Of a stretch of 64,000 bases of DNA, positions 25,325 to 33,480 are shown one piece after another. How positions within the stretch are numbered: position 1 is the first letter of the stretch; every line of letters starts with the position of its first letter. This stretch comes from Myxococcales bacterium. Lineage in GTDB: Bacteria > Myxococcota_A > Polyangia > Polyangiales > Houyiibacteriaceae. Location: positions 1 to 64,000 of the forward strand of contig JAHBWH010000021.1 of NCBI GenBank assembly GCA_019637115.1. The letters are read 5' to 3'. The notes beneath the pieces were generated by a model. The model searched no databases. It was given only the letters and a program-made list of their open reading frames with translations, and was not told where the DNA came from. The position numbers and the translations under genes are program-made.

Positions 25325-27622
25325 ATGCTCCGCGTCGTGCCGGACGACGTCGTTTTGGGCATCGACCTCGGGACGACGAACTCGGTCGTCGCGGTGGCGG
25401 ATGGAACCGCCGCGCGGGTGCTCCCGACCGAGCTCGGCGCCCGCCTCGTGCCGTCGGTCGTGTCGTTCAAGGCGGACGGCGGGATCGTCGTCGGTGAGGA
25501 GGCGCGCGAGCGGCGCCTCGTGGACGCCGCGAACACGATCTACTCCGTGAAGCGCCTCATCGGGCGCCCCTTCAAGACCCCGGAGGTCCGCCGCGCTCAG
25601 CAGCGCTTCGGGTTCAAGCTCGTGGAGAGCGCGAACGGCGGCGTCGTCGTCGACGTCCGCGGCGAGACCTACACCCTCACCGAGATCAGCGCGTTCGTGC
25701 TCCGCGAGATCAAGCGCATCGCCGAGCACAACCTCGGCCGCAGCGTGTCGCGGGCCGTCATCACGGTGCCCGCGAACTTCAACGAGCTGCAGCGGAGCGC
25801 GACCAAAGCGGCGGGCCGCGTCGCGGGGCTCGAGGTCGAGCGGATCATCAACGAGCCGACCGCCGCGGCGCTCGCTTACGGCCTCGGCAAGCGCGGCTCG
25901 GAGCGGGTCGCGGTCTTCGACCTCGGCGGCGGCACCTTCGACATGACGATCCTTCAGCTCGACGACGACGTCTTCGAGGTGCTGTCGACGGCGGGCGACA
26001 GCTTCCTCGGGGGTGACGACATCGACCTCGTGATCGCCGAGCTCATGTGCGACCACTGCCTCTCGCAGCATCGCTGGGATCCGCGGCAAGACGACCAGGC
26101 CTTCGAGCGCCTGCGCGCGGCGGGCGAGTGGGCGAAGTGCCAGCTCTCCTCCGAAGCGCTCGCCGAGCTCACGATCGAGGAGCTGACCTATACGACGAGC
26201 GGGCGGCCGATCGACCTCGAGTTCAGCATCGACCGCCCGAGCTTCGAGGACGCCGTGCGACCGCTCGTCGCGAAGGCGTTCGACGTGTGCGTGGACGCGC
26301 TCGGCCAGGCGCGGATGAAGGCCACCGACGTGGACAACGTGGTGCTGGTCGGCGGCTCGACGAGGGTCCCCCTCGTTCGCGAGATGGTCCGTCAGTTCTT
26401 CGGACGCGAGCCGCACACGGGGCACGACCCCGACCTCGTCGTCGCGCAGGGCGCCGCGATCCACGGCTACGCGCTGCGCGGAAAGAACGCACCTGCCCCC
26501 TCGCTCGGCAAGGCCGGCGTCCAAAAGCTCGCGCGCGAAGAGCTCGCGGCGCTGCGCGCCGAGCGCGAGGAGCGACGCGCGGCGCTGCCCAAACAGCCCG
26601 CGTTCACGGGGCTCGACCTGCCGGTTCCGGTGGCGCCGAAGCGCGCCGGCCCGGTCGGGGCTGGAGCACGCCCCCCCTCGCTCGACGCGCCCTTCCCGGG
26701 CGCGCCACCGTCGAAGAAGAAGACCCTCGTCGGCGTGCCGAAGGTCCCTCCACCGCCTCCGGTGCCCCCGCGCGTGTCGCTCGATGCCCCCCGGACCGCG
26801 CCAGCCTCCCTCGACGCGCCCTTCACCGAGCCCTCCGGCTCGTTCCGCCTAGACGCGCTCGGGGGCGACCAGGCGGCCGCCCCCCCTCCGCTCGCCGATC
26901 CCTTCGCCTCCACCGTCGATCCTTTCGCCGCCCCCGTACGTCCGCTGGCGCCGCCGATCGAGACGTTCGGTGCGTCGAGCGGGGACCTCCCCGGGCCCGA
27001 GCTGCCCTCCGTCGTGATCGAGGCTGGCCTCCCGAGCGAGTCGTTCTCGAGCACCTTCGACATCGACGAGTGGAGCGCCGACGACGACGGGGCGCTCCCC
27101 TTGCCCTACGTACCGGAGCACGGGCCAGCGGAGCACGGGCAGGACCACGTCGACTTCGACGCGATCGGCGCTGGCGCCGCGCTCCCGATGATGAGCGACG
27201 AGGCGCCGCTCCTGATGGACGTCACCCCGCACTCGTTCGGGATCGAGACCGTCGGCGGGTTCTGCCAGCACCTGATCCGTCGCAACGCGCCGATCCCCTC
27301 GGAGCAATCGCGCGTCTTCACGACCGGCGCCGACGGCCAAGAGGTCGTGACCATCCGCATCTGCCAGGGGGAGGCGCGCAGCTTCGGCGAGAACCAAGCC
27401 CTCGGGCAGATCGAGCTCTCGGGGCTCCGATCGGCGCCGCGGGGCGCGGTGAAGATCGACGTGACCTTCCTGCTGGACGCGAGCGGCACGCTCGAGGTCC
27501 GCGCGATCGACGGCGACACGGGCGCGGCGCAGCACATCCGCATCTCCCTGCTCGGCGGCGCCGACGAGACGGAGATCCTCCAGATGCAGAAGCGGCAGCG
27601 CTCCCTCTTCGGCGGATCCTGA
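25325..27622 (+). CDS. Hsp70-family protein with long proline-rich linker and no lid
   Basis: 765 aa. The N-terminal nucleotide-binding domain is canonical: [69 protein letters not shown] (to about residue 388). Instead of the short hydrophobic linker there are about 240 residues rich in Pro, Ala and Ser (388-627), with repeats of the type SLDAPF. Then comes a substrate-binding beta domain starting [17 protein letters not shown] and ending SLLGGADE. The helical lid of DnaK is absent. ATPase-driven chaperone activity is likely, but client range and linker function are unknown. It lies 11 bases before the J-domain gene. Confidence 0.9.
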   Translation: MLRVVPDDVVLGIDLGTTNSVVAVADGTAARVLPTELGARLVPSVVSFKADGGIVVGEEARERRLVDAANTIYSVKRLIGRPFKTPEVRRAQQRFGFKLVESANGGVVVDVRGETYTLTEISAFVLREIKRIAEHNLGRSVSRAVITVPANFNELQRSATKAAGRVAGLEVERIINEPTAAALAYGLGKRGSERVAVFDLGGGTFDMTILQLDDDVFEVLSTAGDSFLGGDDIDLVIAELMCDHCLSQHRWDPRQDDQAFERLRAAGEWAKCQLSSEALAELTIEELTYTTSGRPIDLEFSIDRPSFEDAVRPLVAKAFDVCVDALGQARMKATDVDNVVLVGGSTRVPLVREMVRQFFGREPHTGHDPDLVVAQGAAIHGYALRGKNAPAPSLGKAGVQKLAREELAALRAEREERRAALPKQPAFTGLDLPVPVAPKRAGPVGAGARPPSLDAPFPGAPPSKKKTLVGVPKVPPPPPVPPRVSLDAPRTAPASLDAPFTEPSGSFRLDALGGDQAAAPPPLADPFASTVDPFAAPVRPLAPPIETFGASSGDLPGPELPSVVIEAGLPSESFSSTFDIDEWSADDDGALPLPYVPEHGPAEHGQDHVDFDAIGAGAALPMMSDEAPLLMDVTPHSFGIETVGGFCQHLIRRNAPIPSEQSRVFTTGADGQEVVTIRICQGEARSFGENQALGQIELSGLRSAPRGAVKIDVTFLLDASGTLEVRAIDGDTGAAQHIRISLLGGADETEILQMQKRQRSLFGGS

Positions 27623-27633
27623 CCGGTGTCGCG

Positions 27634-28122
27634 ATGAGCGATCGGCTCGACCAGCTCGACTATTACACGCTGCTCGGCGCGGCGGACGACGCGCCTCCTG
27701 AGGAGCTCCAGCGCGCGTTCCGACGCTTCGCGCGCCGCTATCACCCCGACCGCTTCGCTGGGGAGCCGGCCGAGAAGATCGAGCGCGCCGCGAGCATCTA
27801 TCGGCGCGGCAGCGAGGCCTTCCAGGTCTTGATGGACCCGAAGACCCGCGCCGCCTACGACGAGGCGCTCCGCGCGGGCCAGACCCGCCTGAGCCCCGAA
27901 GAGCGAGATCGCGCGCTGCGAGACGTCGCGCCGAAGAAGTCCTCGCACCCCATCCGCTCCCCGCGAGCGCTCGCGTACTTCGAGCAAGGGGTCCGCGAGG
28001 CGCACGCGGGGGATTGGCGGGCGGCCTGGCGGTATCTCCGCGCGGCGTGCGACGAGGAGCCAGGGAACGTCTTCCTCGAGAGCCGCTTCCAACAGGTCGA
28101 TCGTCGGCTGCGCGGTTGGTGA
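27634..28122 (+). CDS. J-domain co-chaperone with short TPR-like tail
   Basis: 162 aa. An N-terminal J domain has the HPD motif in RRYHPDRFAG (residues 10-75), which stimulates Hsp70 ATPase activity. There is no Gly/Phe region, zinc finger or DnaJ C-terminal domain. The remainder holds one TPR-like helix pair (LAYFEQGVREAHAGDWRAAWRYLRAA). The gene starts 11 bases after the Hsp70 stop, so the two almost certainly form a dedicated pair. ATG 27634 has no strong GGAGG site. Confidence 0.88.
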   Translation: MSDRLDQLDYYTLLGAADDAPPEELQRAFRRFARRYHPDRFAGEPAEKIERAASIYRRGSEAFQVLMDPKTRAAYDEALRAGQTRLSPEERDRALRDVAPKKSSHPIRSPRALAYFEQGVREAHAGDWRAAWRYLRAACDEEPGNVFLESRFQQVDRRLRGW

Positions 28123-28207
28123 GTCCGGCGAGAAGCCCGCGAGCGGCCCGACGGCCCGCTCCTCTGCTCCGAAGCCACACGGCTCCGAGGCGCGACGCCC
28201 TCTCCGA

Positions 28208-28394
28208 AGCGGCGCTTCGAGCCTGCGGCGCGGGCGTGCACCTCCTCGTTCAGCTCGTCGTAGCCGAGCGGCGTTTCAAGCCTGCGGCGCGGGCATCTGC
28301 GCCACCAGCTCGTTCAGCTCGTCGTAGCCGAGCGGCGCTTCAAGCCTGCGGCGCGGGCACGTGCGCGACCTGCTCGTTCAGCTCGTCGTAGCCG
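28208..28394. repeat. Three tandem copies of the desaturase 3' end
   Basis: Copies at 28208-28266 (59 bp, degraded), 28267-28330 (64 bp) and 28331-28394 (64 bp). The last contains the real C-terminal codons and stop of the desaturase gene. Read on the minus strand each repeats GYDELNE...; the middle copy encodes GYDELNELVAQMPAPQA and a stop. Tandem duplication of the gene end has left vestigial C-termini downstream. Nothing else is seen in 28123-28339. Confidence 0.85.
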
Positions 28395-29332
28395 ACCGCG
28401 CCGAGATCCTCGCGCGTCTCGCGCGGCTCGGGGATCCACTCCTCGTCGGGGCCGTCGTAGGTCGGCGCGTAGGGCTTGCCGTCGTAGGTCCGCCGCTGCG
28501 ACAGGACGAAGGTCCGGAAGAGGTACGCGACGAGCGAGGGCTGGTCGAGGTTCGGGTGGATGTGCGGGGCCACGAGCTCCGCGTGGGCGGCTGGCGCGAG
28601 GCTCCAATGCAGCCCGGGCTTCATGTGGTGGATCGTGTGGAAGCCGTTGTTGAACGTGAACCAGTTGACGACCTTGCCCACGAAATTGCGCGAGTGGTCG
28701 TACGCGCTCGTCTCGTCACAGCCGTCGTGTTGGAGCAGGTTCATCGTGACGATGCCCCACTGCGCATAGAGGTGCGGGATCACCCAGAGGAGGAGCGCCT
28801 TGCGCCAGTCGACGACGAAGAGCGCGATCTGCACGGCCCAGAGCGCGACGCCCTCGATGACGAGCTGCCGGAACCACTTGGGGTGCCGCGTGCGCATCGC
28901 CTTCGCGTAGGAGGAGTCGGCCCGCATGATCGAGGGCACGCACGCGAGCATGAAGAAGAGCAGGTTCAGCAGGTTGTAGCGGAAGCGCGCCTTGGTCGTG
29001 CGCATCACGTCGCGGCGCGACTGGGTGTGCTTGTGGTGGCTGAGGTTGTGGCCCGGCACGTACGAGCTGACCGGGTGGCCATAGGTCAGCGTGAGCACGA
29101 CCTGCCAGACCTTGTTGAGGCTCCGCTGCTTGAAGATCGGGCAGTGGACGGCGTTGTGCGTCGAGACGGCGCCCTGAAAGCTGGTCACCATCAGCACGAG
29201 GTACGCGGGGATCGCCCAGCGCAGGTCGACGGCGCCGAGCTCGCTCGGCGTGGCGATCCACAGGAACGCGAGCGTCCCGAAGTAGAGGGCGACGAAGAAG
29301 AGGGTGCGCAGGTCGGCGGAGTAGCGGAGCAT
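28340..29332 (-). CDS. Membrane fatty acid desaturase
   Basis: 330 aa with four to five hydrophobic segments. Histidine boxes of the membrane di-iron desaturase/hydroxylase family are present: HNLSHHKHTQ, and NNGFHTIHHMKPGLHW near the C-terminus. It would introduce a double bond into acyl chains (or a related oxidation) using O2 and an electron donor. ATG 29332 is the first start that keeps the N-terminal membrane segment; upstream codons are Arg/Pro rich. The last codons (HVPAPQA) lie within a three-copy tandem duplication of the gene end. Substrate and regiospecificity cannot be read from sequence. Confidence 0.88.
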   Translation of the reverse strand: MLRYSADLRTLFFVALYFGTLAFLWIATPSELGAVDLRWAIPAYLVLMVTSFQGAVSTHNAVHCPIFKQRSLNKVWQVVLTLTYGHPVSSYVPGHNLSHHKHTQSRRDVMRTTKARFRYNLLNLLFFMLACVPSIMRADSSYAKAMRTRHPKWFRQLVIEGVALWAVQIALFVVDWRKALLLWVIPHLYAQWGIVTMNLLQHDGCDETSAYDHSRNFVGKVVNWFTFNNGFHTIHHMKPGLHWSLAPAAHAELVAPHIHPNLDQPSLVAYLFRTFVLSQRRTYDGKPYAPTYDGPDEEWIPEPRETREDLGAVGYDELNEQVAHVPAPQA

Positions 29333-29651
29333 CGGGATCCCCCTGGGATGGGCGCGAGGCCTCACCAGCGGGGCGACGTTAGCGTCGATTCGGCCCCACG
29401 TCGAAGAGGCGGCGCACAGTGGGAGCTCCCAACCCCCCTCTGCCGCCCTCTGCGGTGAGTCGAAGCGATCTCACTGACGCTCTGGGGTCGCCGGCGCGAT
29501 GACATCGCAAGCCAGGGTAGGTCAGGAGGTCTGGACGCTGGATGACCGCGGACCCACACGCCGACCCCGACTCCCGCCCCCTACCCGCCCGGCAGCCCCG
29601 GCGGACGCGAAGCCGGTAACGCACGGCGCCGTCCCCGCGTCGGAGGGCTCG

Positions 29652-30014
29652 ATGACGAGACACGTCCTACCCGAAGCGCGCATCCACCCGAACATCCGCG
29701 AGAAGATCGCGACGAGTCATCGTGACCTCGTCGAAGAGGTCGAGGCGGCGATCGCGTCGAACGACCTCGTGGTCGTGGGGATGGCGCAGAACCCCTTCCC
29801 GCGAAAGGCCCGCAAGCTGCTCGCCGAGCGGAAGATCGCGCACCAATACCTCGAGTACGGCAGCTACCTGAACCAATGGCGCCGCCGGAACGCGCTCAAG
29901 ATGTGGACGGGCTGGCCGACCTTCCCGATGGTCTTCTGGAAGGGGACGCTCATCGGCGGCTTCGCGGAGCTCGAGGCGCTCGTCGGGTCGGGGGAGATCC
30001 GCGGAGGAAGCTGA
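29652..30014 (+). CDS. Glutaredoxin-like protein lacking active-site cysteines
   Basis: 120 aa from ATG 29652 with GGAGG five bases upstream. The fold signature of monothiol-type glutaredoxins is clear: VVVGMAQNPFPRKARKLL, then QYLEYGS, and the cis-proline region WPTFPMVFWKGTLIGGFAELEAL. In the place of the CPYC or CGFS motif the sequence reads NPFP, and no cysteine occurs in the whole protein. It therefore cannot perform thiol-disulphide exchange and might bind glutathione or a partner. The 319-bp region upstream (29333-29651) shows no gene, only short palindromes such as gggagctccc. Confidence 0.85.
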   Translation: MTRHVLPEARIHPNIREKIATSHRDLVEEVEAAIASNDLVVVGMAQNPFPRKARKLLAERKIAHQYLEYGSYLNQWRRRNALKMWTGWPTFPMVFWKGTLIGGFAELEALVGSGEIRGGS

Positions 30015-30023
30015 CCGACGAGC

Positions 30024-30470
30024 TCAGAGCTGCGTGGCGATCTGGTTGACCACGCTCTGAACGAGGCGCTGGAGGCGGTTCGTGCGGCTCCCCGTCATCG
30101 AGGTGTCGTTGGCCTCGAAGGCGTGGAGCACGTTGCCCGAGACGTCGATGATCTGCACCTGCGTGCCGAGGACGGCCGGGCCGAAGCCACCGTTCCGGAA
30201 GCTGTTGATGAGGATCGCGACCATCACGCCGCCTTGAGGCACGAGGCCACCCACCCGTTGCAGCGCCTCGCTGATCCGCGCCTGCATCACGCCCGGGACG
30301 TCCCAGCGCTCCAGCATCTGGACGCGGTCGCGCGGCATCTCGCCGATCTGCACCTGCACGACGGTGACCGCGCCCCGTGGTGGAGCGGTCAACGTGGGCG
30401 TGCGGATGCGCAGACCGCTGCTGCACGCGCTGGAGAGCACGACGAGGGCGACGAGGGCGAGGCGCTTCAT
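30024..30470 (-). CDS. Small predicted lipoprotein of unknown function
   Basis: 148 aa. The signal MKRLALVALVVLSSAC has the lipid-attached Cys at 16. The body alternates strands and a long amphipathic helix (VPGVMQARISEALQRVGG), with TQVQIIDVSGNVLHAFEA and a C-terminal helix VQSVVNQIATQL. Its shape (predicted alpha/beta domain, conserved VAILINSFRNG) resembles the DUF4410/LpoB-like outer-membrane lipoproteins, but I cannot assign it. It converges with the glutaredoxin-like gene, nine bases between stops. Confidence 0.75.
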   Translation of the reverse strand: MKRLALVALVVLSSACSSGLRIRTPTLTAPPRGAVTVVQVQIGEMPRDRVQMLERWDVPGVMQARISEALQRVGGLVPQGGVMVAILINSFRNGGFGPAVLGTQVQIIDVSGNVLHAFEANDTSMTGSRTNRLQRLVQSVVNQIATQL

Positions 30471-30595
30471 GCGCGCGACGGTAGTGCGGCGGCGTCGAAG
30501 TTGGAAGCGTCGACCGGAAGCACCTGCGGCATGAGGACCGTGTCCGCGTCCGCGTCCGTGTCCGGGTCCGCGTCGTCCGCGGAGCGCGTTCGTGG

Positions 30596-32230
30596 TCAGT
30601 GGTAGAGCACCGACGCCGAGGTCGAGCGGACCTCGTAGCTCGCGCCCGACGCCGTCTCGAAGTGCGCCGCACCTTCGACGTCGGGGACGAGGAGGTTGGC
30701 GAAGCCCGGGACCGAGAGCTCCACGCGCCTCGCCGCGACCCAGCCGAGCGGGCGCCCGAAGGCGTCCCGCGCGCGCATCATCACGGTCTCGTCGTCGGCC
30801 TCGGTCAACGCCTCGTCGAAGAGCCCCGCCCAGCGCGGCGCTTGGAAGGGCGCGAGCTGGAAGACGTGGTGCGGCGCGACCCGGTCCGACAGCGTCCGCG
30901 TGCCGGTCACGGCGACCACCCGCTCGCGCAGGCGCAGATAACTCCAATCCGACACCCACTGCGGGTTGCAGTAGCCCATGAAGTCCTTGGTCGTCGGGTT
31001 GTGCAGGGTCCGGTTGCGGAAGTCGTAGCCCCAGACGCCGGTGTTGCCGCCCGCGTGTGGGTACGAGGCCTCGGCGCCCGCCGCGCCGCCGCAGGGCGCG
31101 TGGGGACGGCCGTGCGCGTGCCCGAGCTCGTGGATGGCCGTGAAGCGCGTGCTCTCGTCCCCGTAGTGGAGCGTCAGTCCGTAACGCTGGCTCTGCGCGT
31201 TGCGCGTGTTGAGGGGCGCGATCCCGGCGATGCAGCCGCTGCGGCAGAAGTCGCGGTACGTGGGGGCCGGCGCGACGAGGCCGAGGTAGTACTCCTCCGG
31301 CGCGGCGCCGTCGCTCTGGCGGAGGTTCCCGAGCCCGCCGAGCAAGTTGCTCCACGCCTGCCCGCTCGACGGCGCGATCGCGTTGCTCGTCCCCACGGCG
31401 TCGCGCACGCGGAAGTTGACCTCGGTCACGGGCCACATCGAGAGCAGGTGCTGCCGGAGCGCCTCGAGCGCCTGGTCGCTGATGTCGGGCATGCGGCCGC
31501 TGCCGTCCGCGTCGTAGCGGATGGGGACGATGACGACGTCGAGCGTGCCGCTCGCCGAGAGCTCGAGGTCCAACAAACCTCCGTCCCGCGGGAAGCGCGC
31601 GAGATCGCCGCCAGTCCCGCCCGGCACCGCGAGCGTCACCGAGACGCTCGCCCCGGGCGCGAGCGCCTCCCGGGGGAGGATGACGTTCAGCGTGGAGCTC
31701 GCCGTCTCGACGGTGGATGCGCCGCTCACGGTGGCCTCGGCGTCGAAGGTCTGGACTCCCCCGTTGGCCTCGATCCGCACGAAGGCCTTCACGGCGCGCG
31801 GGCTCCATCCTGCGGCGGGGCGCACGAAGACGCGGAGCAGCGACGGCTTGTTCGCGAGCAACGGGAGGTTGCGCGCGACCACCGCGCCGCTCTCGACCAA
31901 GGGCACGCGCAGCGTCTGGTACATCTCGAGCCCCACGAGCTCGAGCCCCTCGACCGGACCGTAGCCGGGCGGGAGGTCCGTCGGGGTCTCGGGTCCTGCG
32001 TCGATCTCGGGTGGCCCCGCGTCGACGGTCGGCGGCACGCCACCGTCGGCTCCTGGTGCCTCGTCGCCAGCGTCTGCTGGCACTTCGGGCATGACGACCC
32101 CGCCATCGACGCTCGGCCAGCCGCCGTCGTCCTCGACGGGTCCCGGGCGCTCGGGCTCGAGGTCCGTGCGGGTCAGCTGACCGCCGTTGCAGGCGAGGAG
32201 AAGGAGAGAGAGGAGGGCACCACCACGCAT
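30596..32230 (-). CDS. Metzincin-type zinc metalloprotease lipoprotein
   Basis: 544 aa from ATG 32230; ATG 32284 is possible but gives a poorer signal. Lipobox SLLLLAC, then an Asp/Gly/Pro-rich linker (residues 20-85). The zinc motif HELGHAHGRPH near residue 363 is a perfect HExxHxxGxxH, followed by a plausible Met-turn DFMGYC about 50 residues later. Cysteines flanking the site (CRSGC, APCGG, YC) suggest disulphides in the periplasm or outside. An extracellular or envelope endopeptidase is inferred; the zinc site is what I see. Next to a small lipoprotein gene of the same orientation, 125 bp away, with a short tccgcg tract between. Confidence 0.84.
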   Translation of the reverse strand: MRGGALLSLLLLACNGGQLTRTDLEPERPGPVEDDGGWPSVDGGVVMPEVPADAGDEAPGADGGVPPTVDAGPPEIDAGPETPTDLPPGYGPVEGLELVGLEMYQTLRVPLVESGAVVARNLPLLANKPSLLRVFVRPAAGWSPRAVKAFVRIEANGGVQTFDAEATVSGASTVETASSTLNVILPREALAPGASVSVTLAVPGGTGGDLARFPRDGGLLDLELSASGTLDVVIVPIRYDADGSGRMPDISDQALEALRQHLLSMWPVTEVNFRVRDAVGTSNAIAPSSGQAWSNLLGGLGNLRQSDGAAPEEYYLGLVAPAPTYRDFCRSGCIAGIAPLNTRNAQSQRYGLTLHYGDESTRFTAIHELGHAHGRPHAPCGGAAGAEASYPHAGGNTGVWGYDFRNRTLHNPTTKDFMGYCNPQWVSDWSYLRLRERVVAVTGTRTLSDRVAPHHVFQLAPFQAPRWAGLFDEALTEADDETVMMRARDAFGRPLGWVAARRVELSVPGFANLLVPDVEGAAHFETASGASYEVRSTSASVLYH

Positions 32231-32359
32231 GTCCAGCGGCACTGCACGAAGCGTGCACACCACCGGCGCAAGAAATTCCTTCATGATCTCGCGATGAGAG
32301 CCCACCCGCGCTGTCACCCGAGGAGTGACACCCGGCGGGCGTCGCCGGGGCCCGGATGC

Positions 32360-32590
32360 CACCGAGTCCGGCGACCGAGTCCGGCGTCCGAGCCCGGCGA
32401 CGACCGAGTCCGGCGACCGGGCCCGACCGAGTCCGGCGACCGAGTCCGGGCGACCGGGCCCGGCGACCGAGTCCGGCGACCGAGTCCGGCGACCGAGTCC
32501 GGCGACCGAGTCCGGCGACCGAGTCCGGCGACCGAGTCCGGCGACCGAGTCCGGCGACCGAGTCCGGCGTCCGAGCCTGGCGACCGGGGC
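32360..32590. repeat. 13-bp minisatellite (cgaccgagtccgg)
   Basis: About 17 copies of a 13-bp unit, some with gggcccgg or gtccgagcc variants, in the 425-bp divergent region between the metalloprotease and the next gene. The unit length equals those of the arrays at 22.7 and 59.2 kb, but the sequence differs. Confidence 0.9.
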
Positions 32591-32655
32591 GAGTCCGCCG
32601 GCGTCTGGGAGCAAACCCCTTGCAACGCGCGCCGTTGAGACGTATCCGAGCGCCG

Positions 32656-33186
32656 ATGACCGATCCCATCCCCACGCCGCAAAATGAGCGCGAGACCAGA
32701 GAGGCGATCGACACGCTCCTCCGCTCCATCCGGCACGACCGATCGCAGTGGGAGCAGGGCCTCGCGACCCTGCGCTCGTGGCTCGAAGGGCCGCGAAAGC
32801 AAGAGACCGCGGAGCTCGTCGCGGCCGCCGCGCGCCGTGAGCGCCTCGAGTTCCAGTGGAAGCTCGAGGAGCTGGTCGAGAGCGTCTTGCCGCCACCGCC
32901 GCCGCCACCCGCCAAGCCCGAGCCCACCCCCGACGAGGCCGCGGCGGCGCCCGAGCCCGCCCCCGAGCCCGAAGAGCCGGCCCCGGAGCCTCCGCCTGCG
33001 GGCGCGGTTCGCGCAGAGGACCTGGACCTCATCGCGCAGGATCCCCGTGGCTTCGCGCTCGCCGAGCACCGCCCGACCGGCGACTGGTACTTCATCACGG
33101 GCCAGGATCCGAGCGGACAGCTCCAGATGCGCAAGCTCAGCCTCGACGAGAAGCGCACCCTCCAGGCCCAGCTCGGCGTGCTCTGA
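32656..33186 (+). CDS. Hypothetical protein with proline/glutamate-rich middle
   Basis: 176 aa, soluble, no signal. The N-terminal half is helical (NERETREAIDTLLRSI, WKLEELVESVL), then a Pro/Glu/Ala stretch (PPPPPPPAKPEPTPDEAA, residues 77-115). It ends with a compact C-terminal segment containing GDWYFITGQDPSGQLQMRKL. I do not recognise the family. It stands between two tandem-repeat arrays, with no neighbours in its operon. Codon use is like that of nearby genes. Confidence 0.7.
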   Translation: MTDPIPTPQNERETREAIDTLLRSIRHDRSQWEQGLATLRSWLEGPRKQETAELVAAAARRERLEFQWKLEELVESVLPPPPPPPAKPEPTPDEAAAAPEPAPEPEEPAPEPPPAGAVRAEDLDLIAQDPRGFALAEHRPTGDWYFITGQDPSGQLQMRKLSLDEKRTLQAQLGVL

Positions 33187-33207
33187 TCCTCCACCGGCGC
33201 CAGAGAC

Positions 33208-33478
33208 GGCCGCAGAACCGGACAGGCCGCAGAAACGGACACGGCCGCAGAACCGGACACGGCCGCAGAACCGGACACGGCCGCGGAACCGGACACGGCC
33301 GCAGAACCGGACACGGCCGCAGAACCGGACACGGCCGCGGAACCGGACACGGCCGCGGAACCGGACACGGCCGCGGAACTGGACAGGGCCGCGGAACCGG
33401 ACACGGCCGCGGAACCGGACACGGCCGCGGAACCGGACACGGCCGCGGAACCGGACACGGCCGCGGAACCGGACACGG
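33208..33478. repeat. 18-bp minisatellite (cgcagaaccggacacggc / cgcggaaccggacacggc)
   Basis: About 15 tandem copies of an 18-bp unit differing mainly at one position (a/g), filling the gap between two convergent genes and ending three bases before the stop of the next one. As 18 is a multiple of three it is read through in all frames, but there is no start signal or conserved protein. Confidence 0.92.
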
Positions 33479-33480
33479 TG

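Noticed and set aside
30024-33476. One giant minus-strand frame of 1150 codons
   Set aside because: Only the last 148 codons form a plausible lipoprotein; the rest passes through minisatellites and antisense of the metalloprotease.
33208-33478. Repeat-rich protein encoded by the 18-bp array
   Set aside because: Frame is open on both strands, but with no start, ribosome site or non-repeat flanking domain.
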